Below are positions 17,981 through 27,310 of a stretch of DNA of 64,000 nt, one piece after another. Origin of the DNA: Rathayibacter sp. VKM Ac-2760 (lineage in GTDB: Bacteria > Actinomycetota > Actinomycetes > Actinomycetales > Microbacteriaceae); the NCBI RefSeq assembly GCF_009834185.1, contig NZ_CP047173.1, positions 1,240,001 through 1,304,000 of the forward strand. The letters run 5' to 3'. The notes beneath the pieces were generated by a model. That model did not search any database, had not been told where the DNA came from, and saw nothing but the letters and a program-made list of their open reading frames with translations. The position numbers and the translations under genes were made by a program. Numbering within the stretch: position 1 is the first letter of the stretch; each line of letters starts with the position of its first letter.

Positions 17981-20900
17981 GTGCCTCTCAACCGGATCAT
18001 CTCGGCGCTCTCGCGCGCCTCCACGTTCGACGACGCTCTCGCGTTCGCGGTCCGCGACGCCGATTTCTCCGTGTCCGACGGCCTCCGCGTCCCCCTGCTG
18101 GCGGGCCTTCTGGAGCGCCGGGCCGAGGCCGATCGGCCCCAGGCCGCCCTCGTCGTCACCGCGACCGGCCGCGACTCCGAGAACATCCGCGCGTCGCTCA
18201 GCTGCGTGCTGCCGGACGCCGAGGTCGTCGAGTTCCCGGCGTGGGAGACGCTGCCGCACGAGCGCCTCAGCCCGAGCGCCGAGATCGTCGGCCGCCGCCT
18301 CGACGCCCTGCGCCGCATGAAGACCTGGACCGGCGAGAAGCCGCTCGTCGTCGTCGCCTCGGTCCGCGCCGCGCTGCAGCCGGTCGCCGACAACCTGGCC
18401 GACATCGCGCCGATCCGCCTGGTCAAGGGCGGCCGCGGCTACGACCTCGGCCGCATCTCGTCCGAGCTGGTCGACCTGGCCTACTCGCGGGTCGACATGG
18501 TCACCCGCCGCGGCGAGTTCGCGGTCCGCGGCGGCATCCTCGACGTCTTCCCGGCCGTGGCCGAGCACCCCAGCCGCATCGACTTCTTCGGCGACGAGGT
18601 CGACTCGATCCGCGGCTTCTCGGTGGCCGACCAGCGCTCGCTGCCGGGCGAGGCCGACTCGGTCGTCCTGCCGCCGAGCCGCGAGCTGCTGCTGGTGCCG
18701 GCCGTGCGCCAGCGCGCTCGCGAGATGCTGCACGAGTTCCCGAGCCTCTCCGCGATGCTCGCGAAGATCGCCGAGGGCATCCCGGTCGAGGGGATGGAGT
18801 CGCTGGCGCCCGCGCTGCTGGAGCGCCTCGTCCCGATCTCGCACTACCTCCCGGCCGGCGCCGCCGTCGCCGTGCTCGCGCCCGAGCGCGTCGCCACCCG
18901 CGCGATCAGCCTCGCCGAGACGAACCGCGAGTTCCTCCAGGCCGCCTGGAGCGCCGCGACCGCCGGTGCCGAGGCTCCGATCGATCTGGCGTCCGGCGAG
19001 TTCATCTCGCTCGGCGCCCTCCGCGACGCGGTGAAGTTCAGCGCCCCCGGCGCCGACACCCCCGACCACCCGTGGTGGACGATGAGCACCTTCCGCCAGG
19101 GTCCCGCCGCCGGCGAGGCCGAGGTGCTGCCGGAGGACCTCGGGATCGACGAGATCCTCGCCGTCCGCGTCGACGGCGAGCCCGTGCCCGGCTTCGGCGG
19201 CGCGGTCGAGGGCGCCCTCGCGCACGTCCGCGCCCGGCTCTCCGACGGCTGGAGCGTCGTGCTCACCGCACCCGGCCCCGGCACGGTCGAGCGCACCGAC
19301 CAGGTGCTGGCCGAGCACGAGGTCGCCGCGCGCATCGTCGCCGATCTGCCCGCCGAGCTCGAGCCCGGCCTCGCCTACGTGCTGCAGGCCTCCGTCGACC
19401 ACGGCTTCGAGGTCGACGCCGCCAAGGTCGCCCTGCTCACCGACACCGAGTTCTACGGCCGAACCGTCGGCTACGACTCCCGCGCGGTCAAGAAGCTGGC
19501 CTCGCGCCGCAAGAACGTCGTCGACCCGCTGCAGCTCACCCCCGGCGACTTCGTCGTGCACGCCACCCACGGCATCGGCCGCTTCGTCGAGCTCTCGCAG
19601 CGTGAGGTCTCCAGCGGCGGGCGCAACGCCGTGAAGACCCGGCGCGAGTACCTCGTCCTCGAGTACGCGCCCAGCAAGCGCGGGTTCCCGGGCGACAAGC
19701 TGCTCGTCCCGACGGACCAGCTCGACCTCCTCTCCCGCTACGTCGGCGGGGAGGCGCCCGCGCTGAGCAAGATGGGCGGCAGCGACTGGGCGCAGGCCAA
19801 GAGCAAGGCGCGCCGCGCGGTCCGCGACATCGCGGTCGAGCTGGTCAAGCTCTACTCCGCCCGGATGGCCTCGCGCGGGCACTCGTTCCCGCCGGACACC
19901 CCGTGGCAGCGCGAGCTGGAGGAGGCGTTCCCGTTCGCGGAGACGCCCGACCAGCTGACCGTCATCGACGAGGTGAAGGCCGACATGGAGCGGCCGATCC
20001 CGATGGACCGCCTGCTCTCCGGCGACGTCGGCTTCGGCAAGACCGAGGTCGCCGTGCGCGCCGCGTTCAAGGCGATCCAGGACGGCAAGCAGGTCGCGAT
20101 GCTCGTGCCGACCACGCTGCTGGTGCGCCAGCACCTCGAGACCTTCCAGGAGCGCTTCGCCGGCTTCCCGGTGCACCTGCGCGCCCTCAGCCGCTTCCAG
20201 AGCGCGAAGGAGTCGAAGGAGACGATCGAGGGCCTCGCCGACGGCACCGTCGACATGGTGATCGCGACGCACCGCCTCCTCAGCGACAACATCGTCTTCA
20301 AGGACCTCGGGCTCCTCGTGATCGACGAGGAGCAGCGCTTCGGCGTCGAGCACAAGGAGAAGCTGAAGGCGCTGAAGAAGAACGTCGACATCCTCTCGAT
20401 GAGCGCGACGCCGATCCCGCGCACGCTCGAGATGGCGGTCACCGGCATCCGCGAGATGTCCACGCTCGCCACGCCGCCGGAGGAGCGCCACCCGATCCTC
20501 ACCTTCGTCGGCCCGTACTCCGAGAAGCAGGTCTCGGCCGCGATCCGGCGCGAGCTGCTGCGCGAGGGCCAGGTGTTCTTCGTGCACAACCGCGTCTCGA
20601 CGATCAACCGCGTCGCGTCGCAGCTCGCCGAGCTGGTGCCGGAGGCGCGCATCGCGGTCGCGCACGGCAAGCTCAGCGAGTCGCAGCTGGAGCGGATCAT
20701 CGTCGACTTCTGGGAGCGCAAGTTCGACGTCCTCGTCTCGACCACGATCGTGGAGACCGGGCTCGACATCCCGAATGCGAACACGCTGATCGTCGACCGC
20801 GCCGACAAGTACGGCCTCTCGCAGCTGCACCAGCTGCGCGGCCGGGTCGGCCGCGGCCGCGAGCGCGCCTACGCCTACCTCCTCTACGACGAGATGAAGC

Positions 20901-21598
20901 CGCTCTCCGAGACGGCGCACGACCGCCTGCAGACGCTCGCCGCCAACTCCGATCTCGGCGGCGGCATGCAGATCGCGCTGAAGGACCTCGAGATCCGCGG
21001 TGCGGGCAACCTGCTCGGCGGCGAGCAGTCCGGCCATATCCAGGGCGTCGGCTTCGACCTCTACCTGCGGATGATCGGCGAGGCCGTCGACGGCTTCCGC
21101 GGCGAGGTCGCCGAGGGGCAGACCGAGCTGCGGCTCGAGCTGCCGGTCGACGCGCGGATCCCGGAGGAGTACGTCGACAGCGAGCGCCTGCGCCTGGAGG
21201 CGTACCAGAAGCTGTCCGCGGCGACCTCGCCGACGGCGAAGGAGGGCAGCGTCGACCTGGTGGTCGAGGAGCTGACCGATCGCTACGGCGACCTGCCCGA
21301 GGCGGTCGAGAACCTCGTCCTCGTCTCGCGGCTGCGGATGCGCGCCCAGCGGGCGGGCCTGAGCGACGTGGTCGCGATGGGCTCGAACGTCCGGGTCGCC
21401 CCCGCGCACCTCGCCGACTCGATCCAGGTGCGCCTGCGCCGGATGTACCCGACGGCGAAGTACCTGCAGCAGGCGAACGCCGTGGTCGTGCCGATGCCGG
21501 TGCTCGACGGCGTGCCGCTCGGCGACCGCGCGCTGATCGACTGGGTCGCGAACCTGCTCGACGCGCTCTTCCCCGAGCCCGCCGCCGTCGCGAGCTGA
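17981..21598 (+). CDS. mfd: Transcription-repair coupling factor Mfd
   Basis: 1205 aa. Mfd removes RNA polymerase stalled at lesions and recruits UvrA. The N-terminal UvrB-like module contains EFPAWETLPHERLSP and the MVTRRGEFAVRGGILDVFP segment; the RNAP-interaction domain has PGDFVVHATHGIGRFVEL (about residue 525); the RecG-like translocase has Walker A GDVGFGKTEVAVRAAF (about 683) and DEEQRFGVEHKEKL (about 781), then SATPIPRTLEMAVTGIREMS and ETGLDIPNANT, with the C-terminal autoinhibitory domain to the end. Full family length. GTG start supported by the -10 box. Confidence 0.97.
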   Translation: MPLNRIISALSRASTFDDALAFAVRDADFSVSDGLRVPLLAGLLERRAEADRPQAALVVTATGRDSENIRASLSCVLPDAEVVEFPAWETLPHERLSPSAEIVGRRLDALRRMKTWTGEKPLVVVASVRAALQPVADNLADIAPIRLVKGGRGYDLGRISSELVDLAYSRVDMVTRRGEFAVRGGILDVFPAVAEHPSRIDFFGDEVDSIRGFSVADQRSLPGEADSVVLPPSRELLLVPAVRQRAREMLHEFPSLSAMLAKIAEGIPVEGMESLAPALLERLVPISHYLPAGAAVAVLAPERVATRAISLAETNREFLQAAWSAATAGAEAPIDLASGEFISLGALRDAVKFSAPGADTPDHPWWTMSTFRQGPAAGEAEVLPEDLGIDEILAVRVDGEPVPGFGGAVEGALAHVRARLSDGWSVVLTAPGPGTVERTDQVLAEHEVAARIVADLPAELEPGLAYVLQASVDHGFEVDAAKVALLTDTEFYGRTVGYDSRAVKKLASRRKNVVDPLQLTPGDFVVHATHGIGRFVELSQREVSSGGRNAVKTRREYLVLEYAPSKRGFPGDKLLVPTDQLDLLSRYVGGEAPALSKMGGSDWAQAKSKARRAVRDIAVELVKLYSARMASRGHSFPPDTPWQRELEEAFPFAETPDQLTVIDEVKADMERPIPMDRLLSGDVGFGKTEVAVRAAFKAIQDGKQVAMLVPTTLLVRQHLETFQERFAGFPVHLRALSRFQSAKESKETIEGLADGTVDMVIATHRLLSDNIVFKDLGLLVIDEEQRFGVEHKEKLKALKKNVDILSMSATPIPRTLEMAVTGIREMSTLATPPEERHPILTFVGPYSEKQVSAAIRRELLREGQVFFVHNRVSTINRVASQLAELVPEARIAVAHGKLSESQLERIIVDFWERKFDVLVSTTIVETGLDIPNANTLIVDRADKYGLSQLHQLRGRVGRGRERAYAYLLYDEMKPLSETAHDRLQTLAANSDLGGGMQIALKDLEIRGAGNLLGGEQSGHIQGVGFDLYLRMIGEAVDGFRGEVAEGQTELRLELPVDARIPEEYVDSERLRLEAYQKLSAATSPTAKEGSVDLVVEELTDRYGDLPEAVENLVLVSRLRMRAQRAGLSDVVAMGSNVRVAPAHLADSIQVRLRRMYPTAKYLQQANAVVVPMPVLDGVPLGDRALIDWVANLLDALFPEPAAVAS

Positions 21599-21678
21599 TC
21601 TCCGTCACTCCTCGATCGGGCGGCCCGGCAGTTCCGGACCCCACCCGACGACCCCGCCCCACGAACGAAGGACCGATC

Positions 21679-21843
21679 ATGACCGCCTCCGACGAGCACT
21701 CCGTCCCGCCGCGCATCCTGGCCCCCGACGAGCCGAGCATCCCCGAGCTCGAGGAGGACGAGACGATCGCTCCCCGCCCGGAGGAGGAGGCCGCCGCCCT
21801 CGACCGCGCCGCCCCCGACCTCGCCCCCCACCCCGAGGGCTAG
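21679..21843 (+). CDS. Small acidic hypothetical protein
   Basis: 54 aa, rich in Glu, Asp, Pro and Ala (for example PSIPELEEDETIAPRPEEEA), with no hydrophobic segment and no recognised domain; probably disordered. GAAGGA lies 7 nt before the ATG. It is 80 nt after mfd, codirectional, and followed at once by a strong hairpin, so it may be the last gene of an mfd transcript. Function unknown. Confidence 0.55.
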   Translation: MTASDEHSVPPRILAPDEPSIPELEEDETIAPRPEEEAAALDRAAPDLAPHPEG

Positions 21844-21916
21844 CCCTCCCCGCGAGATGCCACTTGTGCGCGCCTTTCACGGCGTGTCGCGTGCACAAGT
21901 GGCATCTCGCGGAGGG
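21844..21916. repeat. Long hairpin element, copy A
   Basis: Arms at about 21849-21873 and 21889-21912 pair over 24 bp with one G-T mismatch; flanking CCCTCC / GGAGGG extends the stem. The 15-nt loop and both arms match copy B at 33675-33739 almost base for base. It lies between the convergent small acidic gene and the deaminase gene, so it probably terminates both. Confidence 0.85.
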
Positions 21917-21918
21917 GG

Positions 21919-22947
21919 TCAGTGCGCGAAGTGGGCGCGGACCTCCGCCTGCCAGCGGTCGCGGTCGGCGTCGGAGATGAAGGCGGCGTCGAACGAGTTG
22001 AGCGCGAGCCGCTCGAGCTGAGCGTCGTCCATCCCGAGCTCCTCGACGAGCGCGCGGTAGTTCTGGTCGACGTAGCCGCCGAAGTAGGGCGGATCGTCGC
22101 TCGACACGGTGACGACCAGACCTGCCGCCAGCATCGCCGGCAGCGGGTGGTCCTTCATCGTGTCGACGGCCCGCAGCGCCACGTTCGACAGCGGGCAGAC
22201 CGTGATCGGCACGCGCTGGACGCGGAGCATCGCGACGACCGCCGGGTCCTCCATCGCGCGGATGCCGTGGTCGATCCGCTCCACCTTGAGCAGTTCGAGC
22301 GTCTCGGCGACCGTCTCCGGCCCGCCCTCCTCGCCGGCGTGCGCGACCAGGTGCAGCCCCTCCGCCGCGGCGCGCGCGTAGACGTCGACGAACAGCTCCG
22401 GCCCGAAGCCGACCTCGTTCGAGTCGAGCCCCACGCCGATGATGTGCTCGCGGTAGGGCAGGATCGCCGTCAGCATCTCGTCCGCCGCGTCGGCGCCGAG
22501 ATCGCGGAGGAAGCACATGATCAGGTCGGTCGAGATGCCGTGCGTCTCCTCGCTCCGCCCGAGCGCCCGCGTGAGACCGGCCATCACGACGTCGAGTGCG
22601 ACCCCGTTGCCCAGGTGCGTCTGCGGATCGAAGAAGATCTCGGCCCGGCGGACGTTCGCGAGCTTCGCCCGGTCGAGGTAGCCGGTGGCCAGCTCGAAGA
22701 AGTCGCGCTCCGTCTTCAGGACGGTGAGGTTCGAGTAGTGCAGCTCGAGGAACGAGGCGAGGTCCTCGAAGGCGTAGCGCGCACGCAGCGCATCCAGATC
22801 CTCGGTCGGCAGCGCGATGCCGTTCCGGCGCGCCATCTCGACGATGTGCTCGGGCTCGATCGTCCCCTCGATGTGGATGTGCAGCTCGGCGCTCGGCGGT
22901 GCGCCCCTGTCGAGGGCGGTGCCGGTGGAGAGAGCGGTGTCGGTCAC
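21919..22947 (-). CDS. Adenine deaminase or adenosine deaminase (metal-dependent amidohydrolase)
   Basis: 342 aa TIM-barrel zinc enzyme. Metal ligands are visible: first strand ELHIHIEGT (H-x-H), VAHAGEE with the third His, HGIRA, and the final Asp in SSDDPPYFGGYV. HIHIEGT and DDPxYFGGY are more typical of the Aah1-type adenine deaminase subgroup than of classical adenosine deaminase (HRHLDG), so adenine is the more likely substrate, feeding hypoxanthine to purine salvage. GTG at 22945-22947 with AGGAA upstream. Divergent from an ABC pair; single-gene unit. Confidence 0.85.
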   Translation of the reverse strand: MTDTALSTGTALDRGAPPSAELHIHIEGTIEPEHIVEMARRNGIALPTEDLDALRARYAFEDLASFLELHYSNLTVLKTERDFFELATGYLDRAKLANVRRAEIFFDPQTHLGNGVALDVVMAGLTRALGRSEETHGISTDLIMCFLRDLGADAADEMLTAILPYREHIIGVGLDSNEVGFGPELFVDVYARAAAEGLHLVAHAGEEGGPETVAETLELLKVERIDHGIRAMEDPAVVAMLRVQRVPITVCPLSNVALRAVDTMKDHPLPAMLAAGLVVTVSSDDPPYFGGYVDQNYRALVEELGMDDAQLERLALNSFDAAFISDADRDRWQAEVRAHFAH

Positions 22948-23113
22948 GGTGACGTTCCTGTTCCGGTCCGCGGTCGCGTCCCGCGGTCACCGTAGTCGGC
23001 CCGTGTTACGCGCCGATGACCGACGGATGTGCGGCCCGCGACGCCGCCCGCCCGAGCTGCCGAGACCGCGCATCGCCGACTCCGCCCGAGCACCCCGCTG
23101 ACAGGATGAGGGC

Positions 23114-23791
23114 ATGCCGCTGCTCGCTCCCCGCCGCCGTTCCGCAACCGAGCCGGGTCCCGCGCCCCTGGTCCGCCTGCGCGAGGCGGCCGTCCGCGCG
23201 GGCGAGACGGAGCTGCTCGCGCCGCTCTCGCTCGAGGTCGAGCCCGGCGAGATCGTGGCGGTCACCGGTCCGAACGGCAGCGGCAAGACGACCCTGCTGC
23301 GACTGGTCGCCGGCCTGACGCCGCCGAGTTCCGGCACGGTCGAGATCGCCGGCCGCCCGGTCGCGGAGCGCGACCGCGGGCATCGGCGTCGGGTCGCCGC
23401 CCTCGTCGGCACTCCGCCCTTCGAGCGCGATCTGACCCTCGAGGAGCACCTCGCCATGGTCGCCCTGTCCTGGGGAACGCCGCTCGCCGAAGCGCGCCGC
23501 ACGGCCGTCGCCGGTCTGGACGCGCTCGGGCTCGGCGCTCTCGCGCGCCGATTCCCGCACGAGCTGTCCTCCGGGCAGACCCAGCTCCTCTCCCTCGCGC
23601 TCGTGCTCGCCCGGCCCGGCGAGGTGCTGCTGCTCGACGAGCCGGAGCAGCGGCTCGACGTCGACCGCGTGCCGCTCGTCATCGAGGTCCTCCGCGAGGC
23701 CTCCCGCGGGCGCGGGGTGCTGATCGCGACTCACAGCCCATCGCTGACGAGCGCGCTGGCCACCCGTGTCGTCGAGCTGGGCGGCCGATGA
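23114..23791 (+). CDS. ABC transporter ATP-binding protein
   Basis: 225 aa single cassette. Walker A TGPNGSGKTTLLRLVAGL, signature LSSGQTQLLSLAL (normally LSGGQ), Walker B EVLLLDEPEQRLD, switch His in IATHSP. The Q-loop region appears as ALVGTPPFERDLTLEEH; I cannot identify the Gln itself. A CAGGAT hexamer lies 6 nt before the ATG. The stop overlaps the next start (ATGA), so it is paired with the membrane gene at 23788. Efflux of an unknown compound is the default inference. Confidence 0.85.
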   Translation: MPLLAPRRRSATEPGPAPLVRLREAAVRAGETELLAPLSLEVEPGEIVAVTGPNGSGKTTLLRLVAGLTPPSSGTVEIAGRPVAERDRGHRRRVAALVGTPPFERDLTLEEHLAMVALSWGTPLAEARRTAVAGLDALGLGALARRFPHELSSGQTQLLSLALVLARPGEVLLLDEPEQRLDVDRVPLVIEVLREASRGRGVLIATHSPSLTSALATRVVELGGR

Positions 23792-25257
23792 GGGCCGGCC
23801 GCGCTGGCCGCGACAGACTCCGGCTCGGCGGCCCGAAAGGGCGAGTCCACGCCGTCCGCGCTCTGCACCGGTCCCGCGCCGCGGCCGAGCAGCGCGGTGG
23901 CGCCTACGCCGGCTACCTCGCGGCGATGACCCTCCTGGTCGTCGTCCTGCCCGCGCTCCGGGCCGTCGTCCTGCTCGCCGCGGAGCCCGACCCCGCCCTC
24001 GCCGCCCTCGACCCGACGACCGTCGTCGGCCTCACCGCCGGGCTGCTCCTGCCCGCCGCCGTGCTGCTCGGCCGCGTCCGCGGTCCGGCGGTCGGCGAGC
24101 CGCACACCACCGCCGTGATGCTCGCCACTGACCTGCCCCGCCGTCTCGTGCTGCGGCGGCACGTGGCTGTCGCGGGGACGGCCGCTGTGCTCGCGAGCGC
24201 CGCGGCCGCACTGCTCATCTCCCCCGCCGTGGGCGGCGCACCGCTCGTCGCCGTCGGTGCCGGAGCGGCCTTCGGAGTCCTCCTCGCCGTCGCCTGGCTC
24301 GCCGGCCAGTGCCTCCCCGGCCGAGGAGCGGCCCTGCTCACCGGGGTGCTGGTCGCCGCAGCAGCGCTCCCGGCCGGTCCGGGTGCCCTCCTCGGCCGCG
24401 CGCTGACGACGGCCGATCCATCGGCCCTGCCCGGCACCGCGGTGCTGACCGCCCTGGCCGCACTCGCGCTCGCCGTCGTCCCGCGCCTGCTCGACACGGT
24501 CCGCGGCGGCGTCGTCGTCGCGCAGTCGCGGCAGTGGCGGTCGGCCCGGAGCAGGGGAGCGATCGGCGAGGTCGCCGACGCCCTCGAGGGCTACCGCGGC
24601 CGGCCCGGCCGCTTCCGCCGCGTCGATGCGGTCCGCGTCGCCCCGTTCGCGATCGCCGTGCCGCTCCGAGACGCGATCGGCGCGCTGCGCACCCCCGGTC
24701 GTTCTATGGCCGGGGTCGCCGCGCTGGCCGCCGCGGGACTGGCTCTCGCCGTCGCCGCCGTGGCACCGCCCTCGCTCCTCGCGCTCCCCGCCGCGCTGGC
24801 CGGCGTCCTCGCCTACTGCGGCGCCGGCGTCTGGAGCGACGGCCTCCGCCACGCCGCCGCGACCGCCGGGCAGCCCGCACTCCTCGCGCCCGCGCCGTTC
24901 GAGCTGCTGCTGCTGCACGGGATTCTCCCGCTGGTTCTCGCCGTCGGGATCGTCGTCGTGGCGTGCGCTCTCGCCGCCGGGCCCGTGTCGCCCGCCGTCG
25001 CCGTGGCGGTGGTCGCGGTGGCCGCTCGGGCGATGGACGCGACCCGCGGCGCGCTCCCGCCCACCCTGCTCGGGCCGATCCCGCTGCCGATCGGCGACGG
25101 CGCCGGCGCCGCCGTGCTGCTCTGGAACCTCGCCGGCGTGCTGGTGACGGGCCTCGTGGCTCTGGGAGTCGTGTCCGCCCCGGGCCTGGTCGCGGCGGTT
25201 CCGGTCGTCGCGGCCGGGTGCCTCCTGATCGCCCGTCGGCGTCTCGCTCGCGCCTGA
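23788..25257 (+). CDS. Large membrane protein, partner of the preceding ABC ATPase (DUF6297-like)
   Basis: 489 aa with about ten to twelve hydrophobic segments separated by short Arg-rich loops; the central cytoplasmic segment (about residues 230-300) includes VVAQSRQWRSARSRGAIGEV. It overlaps the ATPase gene by 4 nt. I associate this layout, a roughly 500-aa actinobacterial membrane protein translated with a small ABC ATPase, with the DUF6297 family, but from memory only. No substrate-specific motif seen. Confidence 0.7.
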   Translation: MRAGRAGRDRLRLGGPKGRVHAVRALHRSRAAAEQRGGAYAGYLAAMTLLVVVLPALRAVVLLAAEPDPALAALDPTTVVGLTAGLLLPAAVLLGRVRGPAVGEPHTTAVMLATDLPRRLVLRRHVAVAGTAAVLASAAAALLISPAVGGAPLVAVGAGAAFGVLLAVAWLAGQCLPGRGAALLTGVLVAAAALPAGPGALLGRALTTADPSALPGTAVLTALAALALAVVPRLLDTVRGGVVVAQSRQWRSARSRGAIGEVADALEGYRGRPGRFRRVDAVRVAPFAIAVPLRDAIGALRTPGRSMAGVAALAAAGLALAVAAVAPPSLLALPAALAGVLAYCGAGVWSDGLRHAAATAGQPALLAPAPFELLLLHGILPLVLAVGIVVVACALAAGPVSPAVAVAVVAVAARAMDATRGALPPTLLGPIPLPIGDGAGAAVLLWNLAGVLVTGLVALGVVSAPGLVAAVPVVAAGCLLIARRRLARA

Positions 25258-25300
25258 GCCGCACGGCAACCGCTCGCCGAGCGGATGCGAGGATGGCCGG

Positions 25301-25954
25301 GTGACCGCGCATCCCCGGCTCGACGAGCTCATCCGCACCGTCCACGTCCTCCGCGCCCCGGGCGGCTGCCCGTGGGACGCCGAGCAGACCCACGAGTCGC
25401 TCGTGCGCTACCTGATCGAGGAGTCGCACGAGCTGGTCGACGCGATCGAGGCCGGCGACCGGGCCGATCTGATCGAGGAGCTCGGCGACGTGCTCTACCA
25501 GGTGCTCTTCCACGCCGACCTCGCCGCCGACGGACCTGAGCCCTTCACGATCGAGGACGTCGCCGCGCACATGAACGCCAAGATGATCGGGCGCCACCCG
25601 CACGTCTTCGGCGACGCGACGGCCGAGACGGCCGACGACGTCATCGCCGTCTGGGACGAACTGAAGAAGACCGAGAAGCCGCACCGCACGAGCGTCCTCG
25701 ACGGCATCCCGCAGGGCATGCCGGCGCTCGCGCTGGCCGACAAGGTGATCGGCAAGGCCACGACGCTGGGCATCGTCGACGCAGGGGAGGGGCCGCTGCC
25801 GATCGAGTCGGAGGAGGACCTCGGCCCGCTGCTGCTCGCGATCGTCGCGTCGGCGCGCGCGCAGGGACTCGATGCGGAGCGCGCGCTGCGCACGGCGACG
25901 CGTGACCTGCAGGAGGAGATCCGCGCGGTCGAGCAGGAGCGGCGCGAGGGGTAG
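25301..25954 (+). CDS. mazG: Nucleoside triphosphate pyrophosphohydrolase MazG
   Basis: 217 aa. All-alpha NTP pyrophosphatase that hydrolyses (d)NTPs to NMPs and cleans damaged nucleotides. The N-terminus has the family start RTVHVLRAPGGCPWDAEQTH; the metal site is the EExxE...ExxD pattern in YLIEESHELVDAIEAGD and LIEELGDVLYQVLFHAD. A second, shorter MazG-like part includes KTEKPHRTSVLDGIPQGMPA. GTG start with GAGGAT six bases upstream. The mfd-mazG-eno neighbourhood is ancestral, though two ABC pairs and other genes intervene here. Confidence 0.93.
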   Translation: MTAHPRLDELIRTVHVLRAPGGCPWDAEQTHESLVRYLIEESHELVDAIEAGDRADLIEELGDVLYQVLFHADLAADGPEPFTIEDVAAHMNAKMIGRHPHVFGDATAETADDVIAVWDELKKTEKPHRTSVLDGIPQGMPALALADKVIGKATTLGIVDAGEGPLPIESEEDLGPLLLAIVASARAQGLDAERALRTATRDLQEEIRAVEQERREG

Positions 25955-25977
25955 CTGTCGCTTCGAGGGCTGATCAC

Positions 25978-26232
25978 GGGGATCTCGATACGCCCGCTGC
26001 GCGGGCTACTCGATCAGCATGGGGGCCCACTGCGCGGGCTATTCGATCAGCATGAGGTGCGGGCTACTCGATCAGCAGGAGGCGCGGGCCGCTCGATCAG
26101 CAGAGAGCGCGGGCGTTGACGCGCGTGCGCCTCTCCATGCTGGTCGAGTAGCCGCGGAGCGGCGTATCGAGACCCCACGTCTCCAGAACGGGGGATCTCG
26201 ACGCGCCCGCTGCGCGGGCTACACGATCAGCA
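25978..26232. repeat. Cluster 4 of the GGTCGAGTAGCC repeat family
   Basis: Fills the 291-nt convergent gap between mazG and an ABC permease. An inverted unit at about 25980-26020 is followed by three shortened GGGCTACTCGATCAGCA-type fragments in a row (26035-26102), then a head-to-head pair: forward about 26138-26176, inverted about 26192-26232. The cascade of truncated inverted ends suggests repeated end-duplication. Confidence 0.85.
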
Positions 26233-26245
26233 GGAAGGCCGACCG

Positions 26246-27310
26246 TCAGGCCACCCGCCGCCCGCGCGGCAGGCGTGCCGCCGGCGTCGCCGTCCGCCGG
26301 ATCGCGCCGAGGAGCAGCCCGACCGCGAGCACCAGCTGCAGCGCCAGCCCGACGAACCACGACGGCACGGTGCGGTCGAAGACCTCCTCCGCGGTCCTCG
26401 GGACCGACGAGTCGGTGTATCCGCCGGTGCAGGAGATCTCGACGACCGCCGGCGGCGCGATCTGCGACTGCCGCACCAGCAGCGAGACGCCGCTGAACAG
26501 GTCCTCCGGCGAGCCGAACTCACCGAGCCGCGGGGGAACGGCGTCCGCGAGGACGACGAACGGGTTGAGCGCGAGAAGGCCCCAGTAGTAGTCGGCGCGG
26601 GGCACCTTCGTCTCGTAGTCGTCGCCGCAGTAGCCGTTGTCGTTGTCGAGGTAGACCGTCGTCTGCGTGGTCTGCGTCACCGCCGTCAGCAGCCCGAACG
26701 CGATCAGCGAGCCGATGCTCAGCGCCGCGACCACGAGGTAGGTCGTGACGACCGACATCAGCGGCCGGTCCAGGATCCCGCTGAGCCCCACTCCGATCGC
26801 CGCGACGACCCCGAGCTGCACCGCGAGCACCAGGACCGAGACCGACGCGGACGAGAACGACACCCCGCCGACGAGCACGGCGACGATCAGGAACGGCACG
26901 GTGCTCGCGAGGAATGCCAGCGCGACCAGCCAGGCCGAGACGAACTTGCCCAGCACCAGCTGCGCCGTGGTGACGAGGGTGACCTGCGTCGTCGCGAGGG
27001 TCCCCGCGTCGCGGTCGCCGTTGACGGCCGTCCCCGACAGCGCCGGAGTCACCAGGCTGCCGAGCAGCAGCACGAAGTACACCAGGATCGAGTAGATCCA
27101 GCCGCCGACCACGGCGTCGCTGCCCGAGAAGACGCCGGTCGCGACGATCAGCAGCCCGGTGACGGCGCCGACCAGCAGGAAGAACAGACCGAGCAGCACG
27201 AACGACGAGACGCCGCGCACGCGCTGGGCGAGCTCGAGCGCGAGGACGATGCGGACGCCGCGGAGGAAGGGCAGGGGCCGGACGCCGGGGTCGGTGGTGT
27301 CGGTGCTCAT
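26246..27310 (-). CDS. ABC-2 type transporter permease
   Basis: 354 aa with about six membrane helices. A large non-membrane loop (about residues 215-305, containing NDNGYCGDDYETKVPRADYY and a later CTGGYTDSS segment with paired Cys) lies between hydrophobic blocks. The N-terminal block reads RIVLALELAQRVRG, typical of ABC-2 permeases, then DRDAGTLATTQVT, another ABC-2 hallmark. The start overlaps the stop of the ATPase (ATGA). Probably an exporter; substrate unknown. Confidence 0.85.
   Translation of the reverse strand: MSTDTTDPGVRPLPFLRGVRIVLALELAQRVRGVSSFVLLGLFFLLVGAVTGLLIVATGVFSGSDAVVGGWIYSILVYFVLLLGSLVTPALSGTAVNGDRDAGTLATTQVTLVTTAQLVLGKFVSAWLVALAFLASTVPFLIVAVLVGGVSFSSASVSVLVLAVQLGVVAAIGVGLSGILDRPLMSVVTTYLVVAALSIGSLIAFGLLTAVTQTTQTTVYLDNDNGYCGDDYETKVPRADYYWGLLALNPFVVLADAVPPRLGEFGSPEDLFSGVSLLVRQSQIAPPAVVEISCTGGYTDSSVPRTAEEVFDRTVPSWFVGLALQLVLAVGLLLGAIRRTATPAARLPRGRRVA

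Noticed and set aside
17699..21409. Very long open frame antisense to mfd, and similar antisense frames opposite glmU, eno-ndh and the Ig-like gene
   Set aside because: High GC makes stop codons rare on the antisense strand. These translations are Arg/Ala/Asp low-complexity and have no domain features, while the sense genes have clear motifs.
25978..26590. Coding frame reading through repeat cluster 4
   Set aside because: It is made of translated repeat units (ARCAGYSIS-type peptides) and then runs antisense to the ABC permease gene.
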